NCBI RefSeq assembly: GCF_021390545.1
Contig: NZ_JAJUWR010000013.1
Location: forward strand, 62,001 to 126,000
DNA length: 64,000 nt
From: Algoriphagus sp. AGSA1
GTDB taxonomy: Bacteria; Bacteroidota; Bacteroidia; Cytophagales; Cyclobacteriaceae
Direction of reading: 5' to 3'
Positions 37,095-46,097 of this stretch are shown one piece after another (position 1 is the first letter of the stretch; each line of letters begins with the position of its first letter). Position numbers and translations under genes: made by a program. The notes beneath the pieces are model-generated. The model was not told where the DNA came from, did not search any database, and saw only the letters and a program-made list of their open reading frames with translations.

Positions 37095-39000
37095 ATCTCT
37101 ACTTTTACTGTTGACCTTTCTTCTTTCCATTCCCGGTATTTCTCAGACAGCCAAATTGGGGCAGGCGAATCAGGAGGAAATTAACCTTACAGAAGTATCC
37201 TATGAACCAGACGCAGCGGCTGTGATCTTAGTTCATGAAGGCAACTCAAAGTTTTATGGGAATATCTTCGAGACCACCTACTTCGTGAGGATGAAGATTT
37301 TGAAAGAGCTGGGGAAGCAATATTCAGACATCCGCTTGCGGTATTATGTAGGGGATAAAGGGTACGAGGAAATCAGTGGTGTGAAAGCCCAGACGGTGAA
37401 TTACAACAATGGAAAGGCAGAGACAACAAAAGTAGAGAAACAAGGGGTTTTTGATGTGATGTTGGCTGATGGCTATAAGGAGTTGAGGATTACCTTTCCA
37501 AATGTACAAGTGGGATCCATCCTTGAATATACTTACAAGAAAACAGACAAAAACCTCACCTTCATTGATGGTTGGACTTTTCAGCACAATATTCCTACCC
37601 TTTTTAGTAAATATCAGATTACTATGTCGCCTTACTTGGAATATAGAACACTAGGTCAGGGAAGTAACTATGCGACTAAAGTAGAAAAGACCGCCTCCCA
37701 AGGGGTGTACAGTTGGACCATGAGAGACCAGTATGCGCTTAATGAGGAGCCTTTCATGAAAAATTACCGGGACTATATCGACCGTATTGAATTTCAATTG
37801 ACCACCTATCAATCTGGAGCAGAATGGAAAAAGGTACTGGATAGCTGGGAAGTTTTGGGTGATGATATGATTACCTATTATGCGAAAAAGGGCTTTTACA
37901 GGGGCAGTCCTATTGAAAAGGAAATTTTATCGGTGGATTTGACTGGTGCTACGCAAAAAGAAATGGCTGAAAAGGCCTATTACTATTTGAGAAATAACTT
38001 TTTGATAGAAGGCGAAGACTGGATTTATCCAAAGCAGAGCTTAAATCAGCTCCTGAAAAGTAAAGTCGGAACACCCGGTGAGCTTATGTTGGCCTTGATG
38101 GGAATACTTAAATCCCTAGGGATTACCTGTGATCCGGTTTTAATAGGAAGTAAGGGCTATGGTAGAAGTGAGCTGGTAGAATTTCCGTTTCTTAATCAGT
38201 TTGATGAAATCCTGTTGCTGACTGAACTTGATGGGCAACTTCAGTTTCTGGACCTAACTGATCGAATGGCTCCCTTCGGCTATGTGGATTTGGATAAGCA
38301 TGTGTCAAAAGGTCTATTACTGGAAAAAAAATCAAGTAATTTAATTCCAATTGACATAAGCCATAGTTCCAATACGGTGTATCATAGTATAGTGACAATT
38401 GATGAATCGGGACAGTTGACCTCGAAGAGTTCCTATAGATGCTACTATTACAAAGGTCTTGAGCTGGCCCGATTGGTGCAATCTCACGAGAAGAGCAATG
38501 AACCTATGGAGAAGTTTTTCAAATCTGACGGTGATTCAGAATTCAGTGAGGTAAAGGTGGAAGATGCGCTCCATGAAAAGAACTTTTACACAATTAATTA
38601 TGAAGTGAATTATCCTACTGCTGCCGATAGCGACTTTATTTCCTTTACTCCAATAAAGTTGTCTGCATTTTCAAAAAATCCTTTTACTGAGGAGTATAGG
38701 GTGTTTCCGGTTGATTTTGAATATGCTTTTAATGAGACTTACAGCACTAATTTGGTGATCCCTGAAGGTTACGAAATTGATGATTTTCCCCTAGCTGAAA
38801 AACTCACGATCGAGGGAGGGTATGTCACGTTCATGTACACTACCAAAACCTCTGGTAATATGCTGCAAATCAATGCAAAGTTCGATGTAAGAATTCCTTT
38901 AATTCCAGCTTATCAATATGGGAATCTGAAGTTTTTTATGGAAAGTGTGGCCACAAAATTAGCTGAGCCAGTCATTTTGAAAAAGAAAGCAGCTATATGA
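37087..39000 (+). CDS. Secreted DUF3857 protein with degenerate transglutaminase-like domain
   Basis: A 637-residue protein with a Sec signal (ending IPGISQ) and an N-terminal DUF3857 domain. The transglutaminase-like region is recognisable (QLLKSKVGTPGELMLALMGI), but GTPGE stands where the catalytic Cys motif should be, and the following histidine segment reads FLNQFDEILLL instead of FNHVI. It is thus probably a non-catalytic relative of its overlapping upstream neighbour, perhaps a partner or scaffold. The start lies 8 bp inside the preceding gene. Confidence 0.8.
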   Translation: MNRSLLLLLTFLLSIPGISQTAKLGQANQEEINLTEVSYEPDAAAVILVHEGNSKFYGNIFETTYFVRMKILKELGKQYSDIRLRYYVGDKGYEEISGVKAQTVNYNNGKAETTKVEKQGVFDVMLADGYKELRITFPNVQVGSILEYTYKKTDKNLTFIDGWTFQHNIPTLFSKYQITMSPYLEYRTLGQGSNYATKVEKTASQGVYSWTMRDQYALNEEPFMKNYRDYIDRIEFQLTTYQSGAEWKKVLDSWEVLGDDMITYYAKKGFYRGSPIEKEILSVDLTGATQKEMAEKAYYYLRNNFLIEGEDWIYPKQSLNQLLKSKVGTPGELMLALMGILKSLGITCDPVLIGSKGYGRSELVEFPFLNQFDEILLLTELDGQLQFLDLTDRMAPFGYVDLDKHVSKGLLLEKKSSNLIPIDISHSSNTVYHSIVTIDESGQLTSKSSYRCYYYKGLELARLVQSHEKSNEPMEKFFKSDGDSEFSEVKVEDALHEKNFYTINYEVNYPTAADSDFISFTPIKLSAFSKNPFTEEYRVFPVDFEYAFNETYSTNLVIPEGYEIDDFPLAEKLTIEGGYVTFMYTTKTSGNMLQINAKFDVRIPLIPAYQYGNLKFFMESVATKLAEPVILKKKAAI

Positions 39001-39066
39001 TGATGCTGAATATAGGGAGATTGTTTTTCTCCTGTAATATCTTTGTTGGGGTAAAACAAAGGTCAT

Positions 39067-39422
39067 ATGACTGCATACTTATATGGGGTTGTTCCGGAAG
39101 AACAAGGACGGCTCCTTGATCAGACAGGAATTATCGGCACACTTAATTATCCCAGTAAAGATCAGTCTGGATATAAAGTTATAGAATTACATCATCGAGA
39201 CTTTCACTTTGATCAAAGAAAACCAGAGCATCTTAAAAATATCGCACAGTATTGGAAGGGATTGATGACAAATGTTGGTTGTGGTATGATCTATACAGTA
39301 TTGATGATGTAGCGACTATTGATGATGATCTGCATTCTATTCCAGAAGATCTGGATGCTGTGCTTTTATCATTTTGTGCAGGCAAGTGCTACAGTATAAT
39401 TGAATGTTATGAAGTTTCTTAA
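39067..39422 (+). pseudogene. Small cytoplasmic protein gene with a -1/+2 frameshift
   Basis: From ATG 39067 the frame encodes a soluble protein (MTAYLYGVVPEEQGRLLDQT, then more) and stops at 39312. From about 39255 a different frame is open and protein-like (KCWLWYDLYSIDDVATIDDD and on), ending at TAA 39420-39422. Joining the two near 39250-39275 gives a single protein of about 118 residues with balanced composition, so one indel has split the gene. A sequencing error is possible. No family recognised. Its 3' end overlaps the mtgA start by 14 bp. Confidence 0.6.
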
Positions 39423-40104
39423 AAGGTTTTGGAGAATAGTCTGGAAAACCACCATGTGGTTTTTGATACTCTCCGTCGGATTGACGGTCATCTATCGCTT
39501 TGTCCCGGTGGTCATCACCCCCTTGATGGTGATTCGCATAGTAGAGCAGGCCTTTGATCCTGACAAGGAAATCTCGTTTAGAAAGGATTGGGTTCCCCTA
39601 AGTGAAATCTCCAAAAATGCATGTCAGGCTGTTTATGCTTCTGAAGATCAGAAATTCCTTGACCATAAGGGATTCGATATGGAAGCCATGGAGAAGGCAT
39701 GGGAAAACAACAAAAAAGGCAAAAGGATCAAAGGGGCCAGCACAATTACCCAGCAGACGGTGAAGAATGTTTTTTTATGGCCATCACGGAGTTATTTGCG
39801 AAAAGGGCTGGAAGCTTACTTCACAGTGCTTGTAGAGCTCTTTTGGTCTAAGGAACGGATCATGGAAGTGTATCTGAATGTGATAGAAATGGGCGATGGA
39901 ATCTATGGAATAGAAGCTGCGTCTCAGGAGTTTTTCAATAAGTCTGCGGCCAAGCTTAATCGCGGCGAGGCAGCCTTGGTTGCCGCAGTGCTTCCTAATC
40001 CCAGGCGGTGGTCTCCTGCCAAACCCTCTGCTTATATCCTAGGCCGTCAAACCTGGATTCTCCGGCAGATGAATAATCTGGCTTCCCTGGATATGGGCGT
40101 GTAG
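39409..40104 (+). CDS. mtgA: Monofunctional biosynthetic peptidoglycan transglycosylase
   Basis: A 231-residue GT51 enzyme started at ATG 39409; a TTG three codons upstream is possible. One N-terminal membrane anchor (about 13-36) is followed by the five GT51 motifs, including EDQKFLDHKGFD with the catalytic Glu, GASTITQQTVKN, and ERIMEVYLNVIEMGDGIYGIEAAS. It polymerises lipid II into glycan strands. The length agrees with MtgA and excludes a bifunctional PBP. Confidence 0.94.
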   Translation: MKFLKRFWRIVWKTTMWFLILSVGLTVIYRFVPVVITPLMVIRIVEQAFDPDKEISFRKDWVPLSEISKNACQAVYASEDQKFLDHKGFDMEAMEKAWENNKKGKRIKGASTITQQTVKNVFLWPSRSYLRKGLEAYFTVLVELFWSKERIMEVYLNVIEMGDGIYGIEAASQEFFNKSAAKLNRGEAALVAAVLPNPRRWSPAKPSAYILGRQTWILRQMNNLASLDMGV

Positions 40105-40616
40105 AATGTATGTTGAAATTTGTGGATTGTAATATTAGAAATGGATTTAAAGGGCTAATCACCTGTATTTGGGTTTGCATATTAGATTTTGCAGGTTAAA
40201 ATTGTATTTTTCTAATACAAAAAAATCGAAATTCAAGCAGGTATAGGGTTAAATCTTTTTATTTCCTCCTTCACTGGGAGTATTTCTTGATTTTCGAAAT
40301 TTTCTTTTAAAGACGGGAGAAGGAATGAATTCTGATTCGTTGTCTTTTCAAGCTTTTTGTTTCTTGAATTTCTTAAAAAATCATTGATTGAAGGCTGTAT
40401 TCGAAGTTTAAAAAATACAAGTCTTTTTTATCCACATTTTCGATTATTTATCCACACTTATCAACATATAAAATCTAATAATCAGAAAATCAACAATTTA
40501 TATCATTCTTTTTAAAGGTAATTTTGTGGATAAAGGTACGTAACTTGAAAAAATCAATAGAAAACAAGCTTTAAGAAGTGGATAAATAGAACCGCCAAAT
40601 TTTATTCTAATTCCTT
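40105..40616. other. AT-rich intergenic region with a DnaA-box cluster; oriC candidate
   Basis: No gene in 512 bp between two convergent genes. It holds TTATCCACA at 40428-40436 and 40448-40456, TTATCAACA at 40458-40466, the reverse-strand perfect box TGTGGATAA at 40525-40533, and AGTGGATAA (one mismatch) at 40577-40585. A weaker TGTGGATTG lies at 40121-40129. The boxes face each other across a 58-bp AT-rich stretch (40467-40524) that could be the unwinding element. Three perfect consensus boxes within 110 bp is far above chance. dnaA is not in view, which does not exclude oriC in Bacteroidota. Confidence 0.65.
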
Positions 40617-42395
40617 CTAATCTTGCTTTTGTTTGATCAGCCGTTTGCGGTATGCATTGAAGATTCTGGACTTAGAAACAAAGCCTAAGTATTTGCCATC
40701 TTCTATTACAGGAAGGTTCCAGGCACCCGAGAGTTCAAATTTCTCCATGGCTTTTTGCATATTTTCAGTAGCCAATAGGATTTCTGGAGGACTGTGCATC
40801 AATTCTTTGATTGGGACAACCTCTTGTTTTTCTCGGTCAAACATGATGTCCCGGATATCATCCAACGTGACTATACCACGGAGTGCTTTATGCTCATCTA
40901 CTACCGGGAAGATATTCCGTTTTGATATTTTCACCAAGCTGATGAGATCCTTTAATTTGGAGTCAGGATGTATGGGCAATAGGTCTCGTTCTATCACATT
41001 TGTGATAGAGATAAGCTCCAGGAGTTCCTGGTCTTTCGATTCAGGCAAGTGCCTGCCTTTTTCCTTCAGTTGCATCATGTAGATGCTGTCTTTCTGATAG
41101 GCGGTTTTAGTGACATAGGATATGGCCGAAACAAACATCAGTGGAACGAATAGTTCATAACCACCTGTGATCTCAGCGATAAGGAATATAGCGGAGAGGG
41201 GAGCATGCTGTGTGCCCGCCATCACCCCGCACATGGCTACCAAGGTAAAGTGCGCCAGCGGCAGTGGAATAGTGAAGTCCAAAAGATTGCTGGAATAGGC
41301 AAAAAGGAAGCCCAATATCCCTCCTACATACAGAGAAGGGGCAAAAATGCCCCCACTACCACCTGCGCCAAGCGTCACTGCGGCAGCAATAGGTTTGACC
41401 AGAATGATAAAGACCAGAAAAATGATGATTAGATAGGGATTCTCAATAAGGGAAAAAAAAGGGCTCTTTTCCAATAATTGATTGGAATTTCCATCAATCA
41501 GGGTATTTAGGGTATCGTAGCCTTCCCCATAAATAGGGGGCAGGAAAAACACCATTATTCCTAAAATAGCCCCTCCGTATAAAATTCTTAACGCCTGGTT
41601 CTCCAGGGTTTCCATCAGTGATTCTGTTTTTCTCACCGCTTGGCTGAAGTACAGTGATACCAGTCCGCATGCGATCCCGAGAAGTAAATAATAGGGCATG
41701 TGCGATGCCTGAAAGTTCTGTATCAGTCTGAAATTAAAGACTGAGTCCTTGCCGATCAGGACCATGGATGTGAGGGAGCCAGTCACTGTGGCGATGAGGA
41801 GGGGAATAAAACTTGCTGTGCTGATTTCCATCAGTATTACCTCTATTGCGAAAATGACTCCCCCTATAGGTGCTCCAAAAATTGAAGAAATGGCTGCCGC
41901 GGCGCCACAGCCTATCAGCAGGGTTCTTTTTTTGGCGTTTAGATGCATCAGGGAGCCTACATTGGAGCCAATAGCAGACCCTGTGACCAGCATGGGAGCT
42001 TCTAGGCCTACAGATCCACCAAACCCAACCGTGATGGCAGAAGTGAATACCCGGCTGTAGGTCTTAACCCGTGAGATGATGCTTTGCTTTTTTGATATGG
42101 TAAAGAGTATGTCCGGAATCCCATGGCCACCCCCATCTTTGAAGATGAATTTGCTTAATAAGTACGCCGCCGTGATTCCTATAAGGGGATATAAAATGTA
42201 GAGGAAATTAGCATATTCTTTATAAAAACCTTCAGTAAGAAAATGCTGTATGGCATGGACGCTTTGCTTCAGGATGACAGCGGCCAAGCCAGATAAGACT
42301 CCTATTATCCCACTGAGAATGAGGATAAAAGTCTGGTTGCTCATGTGTCTGAGCCTCCATATCAGTAGCTTGGTGATTAAGTCAGTTTTGGCCAA
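40617..42395 (-). CDS. CLC-family chloride channel/antiporter with C-terminal CBS pair
   Basis: A 592-residue protein. CLC core with GHGIPD (90-95), GSVGLEAP (127-134; gating E132) and GAGGSGGIFAPSLYVGG near 345-361. Two CBS domains follow (about 455-585), which in this family bind adenine nucleotides and regulate transport. The GLEAP variant of GREGP is common in Bacteroidota CLC-CBS proteins. Stand-alone; it bounds the candidate oriC. Confidence 0.92.
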   Translation of the reverse strand: MAKTDLITKLLIWRLRHMSNQTFILILSGIIGVLSGLAAVILKQSVHAIQHFLTEGFYKEYANFLYILYPLIGITAAYLLSKFIFKDGGGHGIPDILFTISKKQSIISRVKTYSRVFTSAITVGFGGSVGLEAPMLVTGSAIGSNVGSLMHLNAKKRTLLIGCGAAAAISSIFGAPIGGVIFAIEVILMEISTASFIPLLIATVTGSLTSMVLIGKDSVFNFRLIQNFQASHMPYYLLLGIACGLVSLYFSQAVRKTESLMETLENQALRILYGGAILGIMVFFLPPIYGEGYDTLNTLIDGNSNQLLEKSPFFSLIENPYLIIIFLVFIILVKPIAAAVTLGAGGSGGIFAPSLYVGGILGFLFAYSSNLLDFTIPLPLAHFTLVAMCGVMAGTQHAPLSAIFLIAEITGGYELFVPLMFVSAISYVTKTAYQKDSIYMMQLKEKGRHLPESKDQELLELISITNVIERDLLPIHPDSKLKDLISLVKISKRNIFPVVDEHKALRGIVTLDDIRDIMFDREKQEVVPIKELMHSPPEILLATENMQKAMEKFELSGAWNLPVIEDGKYLGFVSKSRIFNAYRKRLIKQKQD

Positions 42396-42463
42396 AATTT
42401 CGCGTTAGTAGCATGCTTATTATCTAATGTAAGGAAGATGTGGACGAATGAAAAGTACAGTGC

Positions 42464-43393
42464 TTACTCTTCCGGCAATTTTGCATCCAAAGCTAGGGTA
42501 CATTTTAGGATGAGGTTGACGGCATTGACATAAAATTGCTCATCTATCCTGTCAAAGGAGTCGCTTGGCTTATGATAATCGGGATGGTCTTCTACCCCAA
42601 AATATATATGCGGAACATTTGCATTGAAGAACGGACCATGATCTGAAGATTGCGTCCAATTATCACTTCCAGTGTTGGGTTCATCATGTCCAAACATCAG
42701 TTTGGGCATGGCTCCTGAAGCCGCCTCTTCCAGAATAGACTTGAGCCTAGGGTTGTAGTAGGTGCCAGAAGCGTATAATTCACCCTGCTCATTTCTGGAA
42801 ATCATGTCCATATTGATATTCAGTACGATCTGTTCCAGTGGGAACGGAAAATCCTTTACCAGTGCCTTGGCTCCTTGCAACCCCATTTCTTCCCCATCCA
42901 GTGCGGCAAAAATCATGGAATGCCGGGGCCTGTTTTTTTTGAAATATTTTGCGAGTTCTATTAAGGCCGCAGTGCCGGAAGCGTTGTCATCGGCACCGTT
43001 ATAGATGGAGTCCCCTGCTGCATCAGGCCTGCCAATCCCTATGTGATCGTAGTGGGCGGTGATGACAATTAAGTGATCCGATGAACTGCCGGCTACAAAG
43101 CCTACTACATTTATCGCATCTTCATAGGTCTTGTTCTCTCTTTTGTTTTTAAAACTGAACTGCTGCTGATAATCGGGATAGTGTGCTTCTAGCTTTATAG
43201 TTCTGAATTGTTCCAGAATAAAAGATCTAGCCTTAGTATTCCCCTCACTTCCCGTCTTTCTGCCTTTTAATTCATCAGAGGACAAAAACTTTATATTTTC
43301 AAGGAGCGTTTTGCTGTTGATACTTTGCCCGGCTACCTGAAAAAAAACTAGAAATAACAGACAACTTAGAGCACTTTTGGTTGTGGGTTGCAT
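42464..43393 (-). CDS. Secreted M28-family zinc aminopeptidase
   Basis: A 309-residue protein with a Sec signal (ending FQVAGQS). All co-catalytic zinc ligands and the base are visible: H in TAHYDHIG, D in GADDNASG, EE in ALDGEEMG, D in INMDMIS and the last H in DHPDYHKPSD. It should release N-terminal residues from peptides in the periplasm. The first hydrophobic stretch and position make the ATG at 43391-43393 plausible. It diverges from the unknown secreted protein gene. Confidence 0.92.
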   Translation of the reverse strand: MQPTTKSALSCLLFLVFFQVAGQSINSKTLLENIKFLSSDELKGRKTGSEGNTKARSFILEQFRTIKLEAHYPDYQQQFSFKNKRENKTYEDAINVVGFVAGSSSDHLIVITAHYDHIGIGRPDAAGDSIYNGADDNASGTAALIELAKYFKKNRPRHSMIFAALDGEEMGLQGAKALVKDFPFPLEQIVLNINMDMISRNEQGELYASGTYYNPRLKSILEEAASGAMPKLMFGHDEPNTGSDNWTQSSDHGPFFNANVPHIYFGVEDHPDYHKPSDSFDRIDEQFYVNAVNLILKCTLALDAKLPEE

Positions 43394-43462
43394 TAAGGAA
43401 AGTATTTTGCATTAGGAATATTGGTAAAAATAATAAGCTTAGTGGATCACACCTCTGAATTC

Positions 43463-44449
43463 ATGAAATTTAATCTTCTGTTTATTTTTGTTTTAGTACT
43501 GAATGTCCAGCAAATCTCAGCTCAAGGGGAACTGCCTGAAGCATTTTTTGATGGTAAATCAGTGGTGCTTGTCTCCGTAGATCCGGCGGCTAGGCCTGCT
43601 ATGACCTGGATGGAAGTGGCTGATAGCGTTCATAATTCGCTGGTAGAGGCAGGGGCTGATCCGGTCGCGTATTTCGAATTGGAAAAAGTAGCTCTTTCGG
43701 AAGCTGTACAGGCAGACTATTCAGAGGTATTTCAGCAGCGTTTAGTGAAAAGCATCATTTTGGTCACCCGACAGAAAAGCCAGATGAGCATACATGTGGC
43801 AAGCTTCACCTCCACAGCGCAGATTATACCTTCTGCCTCCTTATTTGGTGTAAGTGCCACGGATATTGGAGAGGTTGTCAATCAATTTGGGCAGCTAGGG
43901 GAAAGAAAGGACACAAAGAATCTTTTGGTACTGGATGTTCCTGAATTTCTTTCCATTGAAGCCACAGAGACCTCGTCTAGCCAGAAGTTTTTGGCAAAAA
44001 ACCCGCTTAATCTGGACGTTTTCAAGTTGGGAATAGTCATTGGAGGATCATCAGCGGAGACAGGGTTGCTGAGCCATTTCAGATACGATATGTATGGCAA
44101 ATCGCCCGAGAGGGTTATGGCTGAACAGGCTGCCCAGAAAGCGGGGATAGAGCAGGTGCTAAAGCAGGAGTATCCGCATCAGATAGAATGGCTTACAGAG
44201 GCAAAATCTGATGCTGAGCTGATCCGTGATAGGGTACAATTTATGTTGGTAAAGGTGGAAGGAAGGGAGGCAGACTTGATGAAAAGCATGGGGCTGGAAC
44301 CAAAAAGCGGGGATGAGGCAAGTCGCATCGTAGTCAAATACTATATCAAACTCCTCGTGCGGGAGGAGCTCTACATCGGCCCTGAGTGGGATGCGGATCC
44401 TGATTGGAGGGTGGCATTGAGTAATTTTCTGAGAAATTTGAAAAAATAG
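43463..44449 (+). CDS. Secreted protein of unknown function
   Basis: A 328-residue protein started at ATG 43463, which places a Sec signal peptide (ending QQISAQG) at the N-terminus; the longer frame from 43421 would not. I recognise no domain. The mature part mixes hydrophobic strands and charged helices, with KSIILVTRQKS, KNLLVLDVPEFL and FKLGIVIGGSSAETGLLSHF segments suggesting an alpha/beta fold and a C-terminal helical region. A stem-loop follows the stop. Confidence 0.6.
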   Translation: MKFNLLFIFVLVLNVQQISAQGELPEAFFDGKSVVLVSVDPAARPAMTWMEVADSVHNSLVEAGADPVAYFELEKVALSEAVQADYSEVFQQRLVKSIILVTRQKSQMSIHVASFTSTAQIIPSASLFGVSATDIGEVVNQFGQLGERKDTKNLLVLDVPEFLSIEATETSSSQKFLAKNPLNLDVFKLGIVIGGSSAETGLLSHFRYDMYGKSPERVMAEQAAQKAGIEQVLKQEYPHQIEWLTEAKSDAELIRDRVQFMLVKVEGREADLMKSMGLEPKSGDEASRIVVKYYIKLLVREELYIGPEWDADPDWRVALSNFLRNLKK

Positions 44450-44450
44450 A

Positions 44451-44472
44451 CCTCTCAAAAGAGAGGTCTAGA
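44451..44472 (+). terminator. Stem-loop after the unknown secreted protein gene
   Basis: AGACCTCT and AGAGGTCT pair around CAAA, starting at the stop codon. There is no T-run after it, so it may be an mRNA-end hairpin rather than an efficient intrinsic terminator. Confidence 0.5.
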
Positions 44473-44652
44473 GCTACTTAATATTAAGGGTGATTTAAGC
44501 AACTTTTACTACCTATGGCTTATCCCTGTAGAGTTGTAATATTCCAAGCTATTAGGATAAATCAAAGTCTTAAATTTCAATTATTCAATGATAATCAATT
44601 TTTTCCCGAATAAAATGGACTTATTAAAAAAAATTATACAATCCATTATAGT

Positions 44653-45219
44653 TTAAAACAGTTCTGGATTAACAAATGGAATCAAAGCAAGGTTAATCGC
44701 CTGACTATAATATGTTTGTCGTGATATTACTCCTCGGGTAAGTATTCCTACAGAGCCCCCTCCATGTTTGGAATTTTTCTGATCGAAATATTGATCGTCC
44801 GCGTTTCCCAGTTCCATTCCTTTCTGGATTAATGCGGCAATGGCATCGGGAAGATAAAAAGTCGCGGTCTTGGCTTTGCCACTCCTTCCCGATTTATCTT
44901 CAATGTAGATCCATGCAAACGCAAACATGCCCCGTTCATCTTCATCCACACCACCTTCTATTCCTACCCAATAATCCGCTTCCGGAAATGTAGATTTGGC
45001 GTTTATCACACGATTCTTAGCTCCCAGATAGGTTTCCTGATCCCCTTTTGGTTGATCTGATACCTGGGATGCGGCGATGATCCCGTTCACTACAAAACCC
45101 TTGTCGAAAGTCTCCGTAAATGCGGATTCTGTACAGGCGATTTTGACAGGGTTTTTACTACCTACTATTACAAGTGGTTTTTCTGATGCCTGAAAATTCT
45201 GTCTTTTTGGAAAATTCAT
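44653..45219 (-). CDS. yjjX: Inosine/xanthosine triphosphatase (YjjX/DUF84)
   Basis: A 188-residue house-cleaning NTPase. The phosphate-binding N-terminal segment VIVGSKNPVKIACTESAF and the family stretch SDQPKGDQETYLGAKNRV and WVGIEGGVD are present. It hydrolyses ITP/XTP to keep deaminated purines out of nucleic acids. The yebC gene upstream on the same strand is separated from it by a terminator. Confidence 0.93.
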   Translation of the reverse strand: MNFPKRQNFQASEKPLVIVGSKNPVKIACTESAFTETFDKGFVVNGIIAASQVSDQPKGDQETYLGAKNRVINAKSTFPEADYWVGIEGGVDEDERGMFAFAWIYIEDKSGRSGKAKTATFYLPDAIAALIQKGMELGNADDQYFDQKNSKHGGGSVGILTRGVISRQTYYSQAINLALIPFVNPELF

Positions 45220-45229
45220 AAATAAAAAG

Positions 45230-45250
45230 ACCTAGGCTGATGCCTAGGCC
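45230..45250 (-). terminator. Terminator overlapping the yebC stop codon
   Basis: On the minus strand GGCCTAGGC and GCCTAGG-type arms (CCTAGGC 45231-45237 with GCCTAGG 45242-45248) form a 7-bp stem with loop ATCA, followed by TCTTTTTATTT. The TAG stop codon of yebC (45244-45246) lies inside the stem. Confidence 0.75.
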
Positions 45251-45951
45251 ATGTTTGTGAAAATTTGGTTTACGTCATCATCTTCCTCCATTTTTTCGAT
45301 CATCTTATTGATAATCTCTTCCTGCTCTTCATTGAGTTCGGTCAGGGTAGCAGGGAAGCGCTGAAAATCCGCACTGATGACCTCTATATTTTTTTCTTCA
45401 AGTGCTTTTTGCATGGTGCCGAAATCTTCAAATTCAGTATAAACGAAGATTTCCCCTTCATTCTCGTCAATGTCCACCAAGCCGGAGTCAATTAATTCAA
45501 ACTCTAATTCCTCCAAATCAAAATCCCCTTTGGCAAAGCGGAATACTGCTTTTCTGTCAAACATAAAGACCACGGACCCGGATGTGCCCAATGAACCACC
45601 GGCTTTGGAAAAGTAGCTTCTCACGTTTGCCACCGTCCTGTTGATGTTGTCCGTGGAGGTTTCTACTACCACTGCGATTCCAAATGGGCCATATCCTTCA
45701 TATACCACCTCTTCATAATCTTTCTCATCTTTGTTCGACGCTCTCTTGATAGCTGCCTCTATTCTATCCTTAGGCATTTGCGCGCCCTTGGCATTCTGGA
45801 TGATGGTACGGAGTCTAGGATTGGAAGCGGGGTCAGGACCTCCCGATTTCACCGCCATTACGATCTCCTTGCCTAGTCGCGTGAAAACTTTGGACATTTT
45901 GTCCCAACGCTTGAATTTTCTTTCTTTTCTGAATTCAAATGCTCTTCCCAT
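45244..45951 (-). CDS. YebC/PmpR (TACO1) family regulatory protein
   Basis: A 235-residue protein started at ATG 45949-45951 (MGRAFEFRKERKFKRWDKMS), the usual YebC N-terminus of this phylum. The open frame extends 67 codons upstream, but that part overlaps the ndh start region and has no homologous look. Family features: TRLGKEIVMAVKSGGPDPASNPRL, then the NAKGAQMPKDRIEAAIKRA helix. YebC proteins act in transcription control and in relieving ribosome stalling. Most yebC genes lie in recombination clusters; here it stands alone. Confidence 0.94.
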   Translation of the reverse strand: MGRAFEFRKERKFKRWDKMSKVFTRLGKEIVMAVKSGGPDPASNPRLRTIIQNAKGAQMPKDRIEAAIKRASNKDEKDYEEVVYEGYGPFGIAVVVETSTDNINRTVANVRSYFSKAGGSLGTSGSVVFMFDRKAVFRFAKGDFDLEELEFELIDSGLVDIDENEGEIFVYTEFEDFGTMQKALEEKNIEVISADFQRFPATLTELNEEQEEIINKMIEKMEEDDDVNQIFTNMA

Positions 45952-46097
45952 GGTTAGTAATATTAGAGTGGTAAAATTAGTAATTCTTTTCGTTTGAGGT
46001 GAAAAATGGCCCGTATCACACAAAGAATTGGTAATTTCAACCATGTAATTCGCCCAAAAGAGCCTAGAACCCATAAGTTGAATTAAACTCTTTTCAA

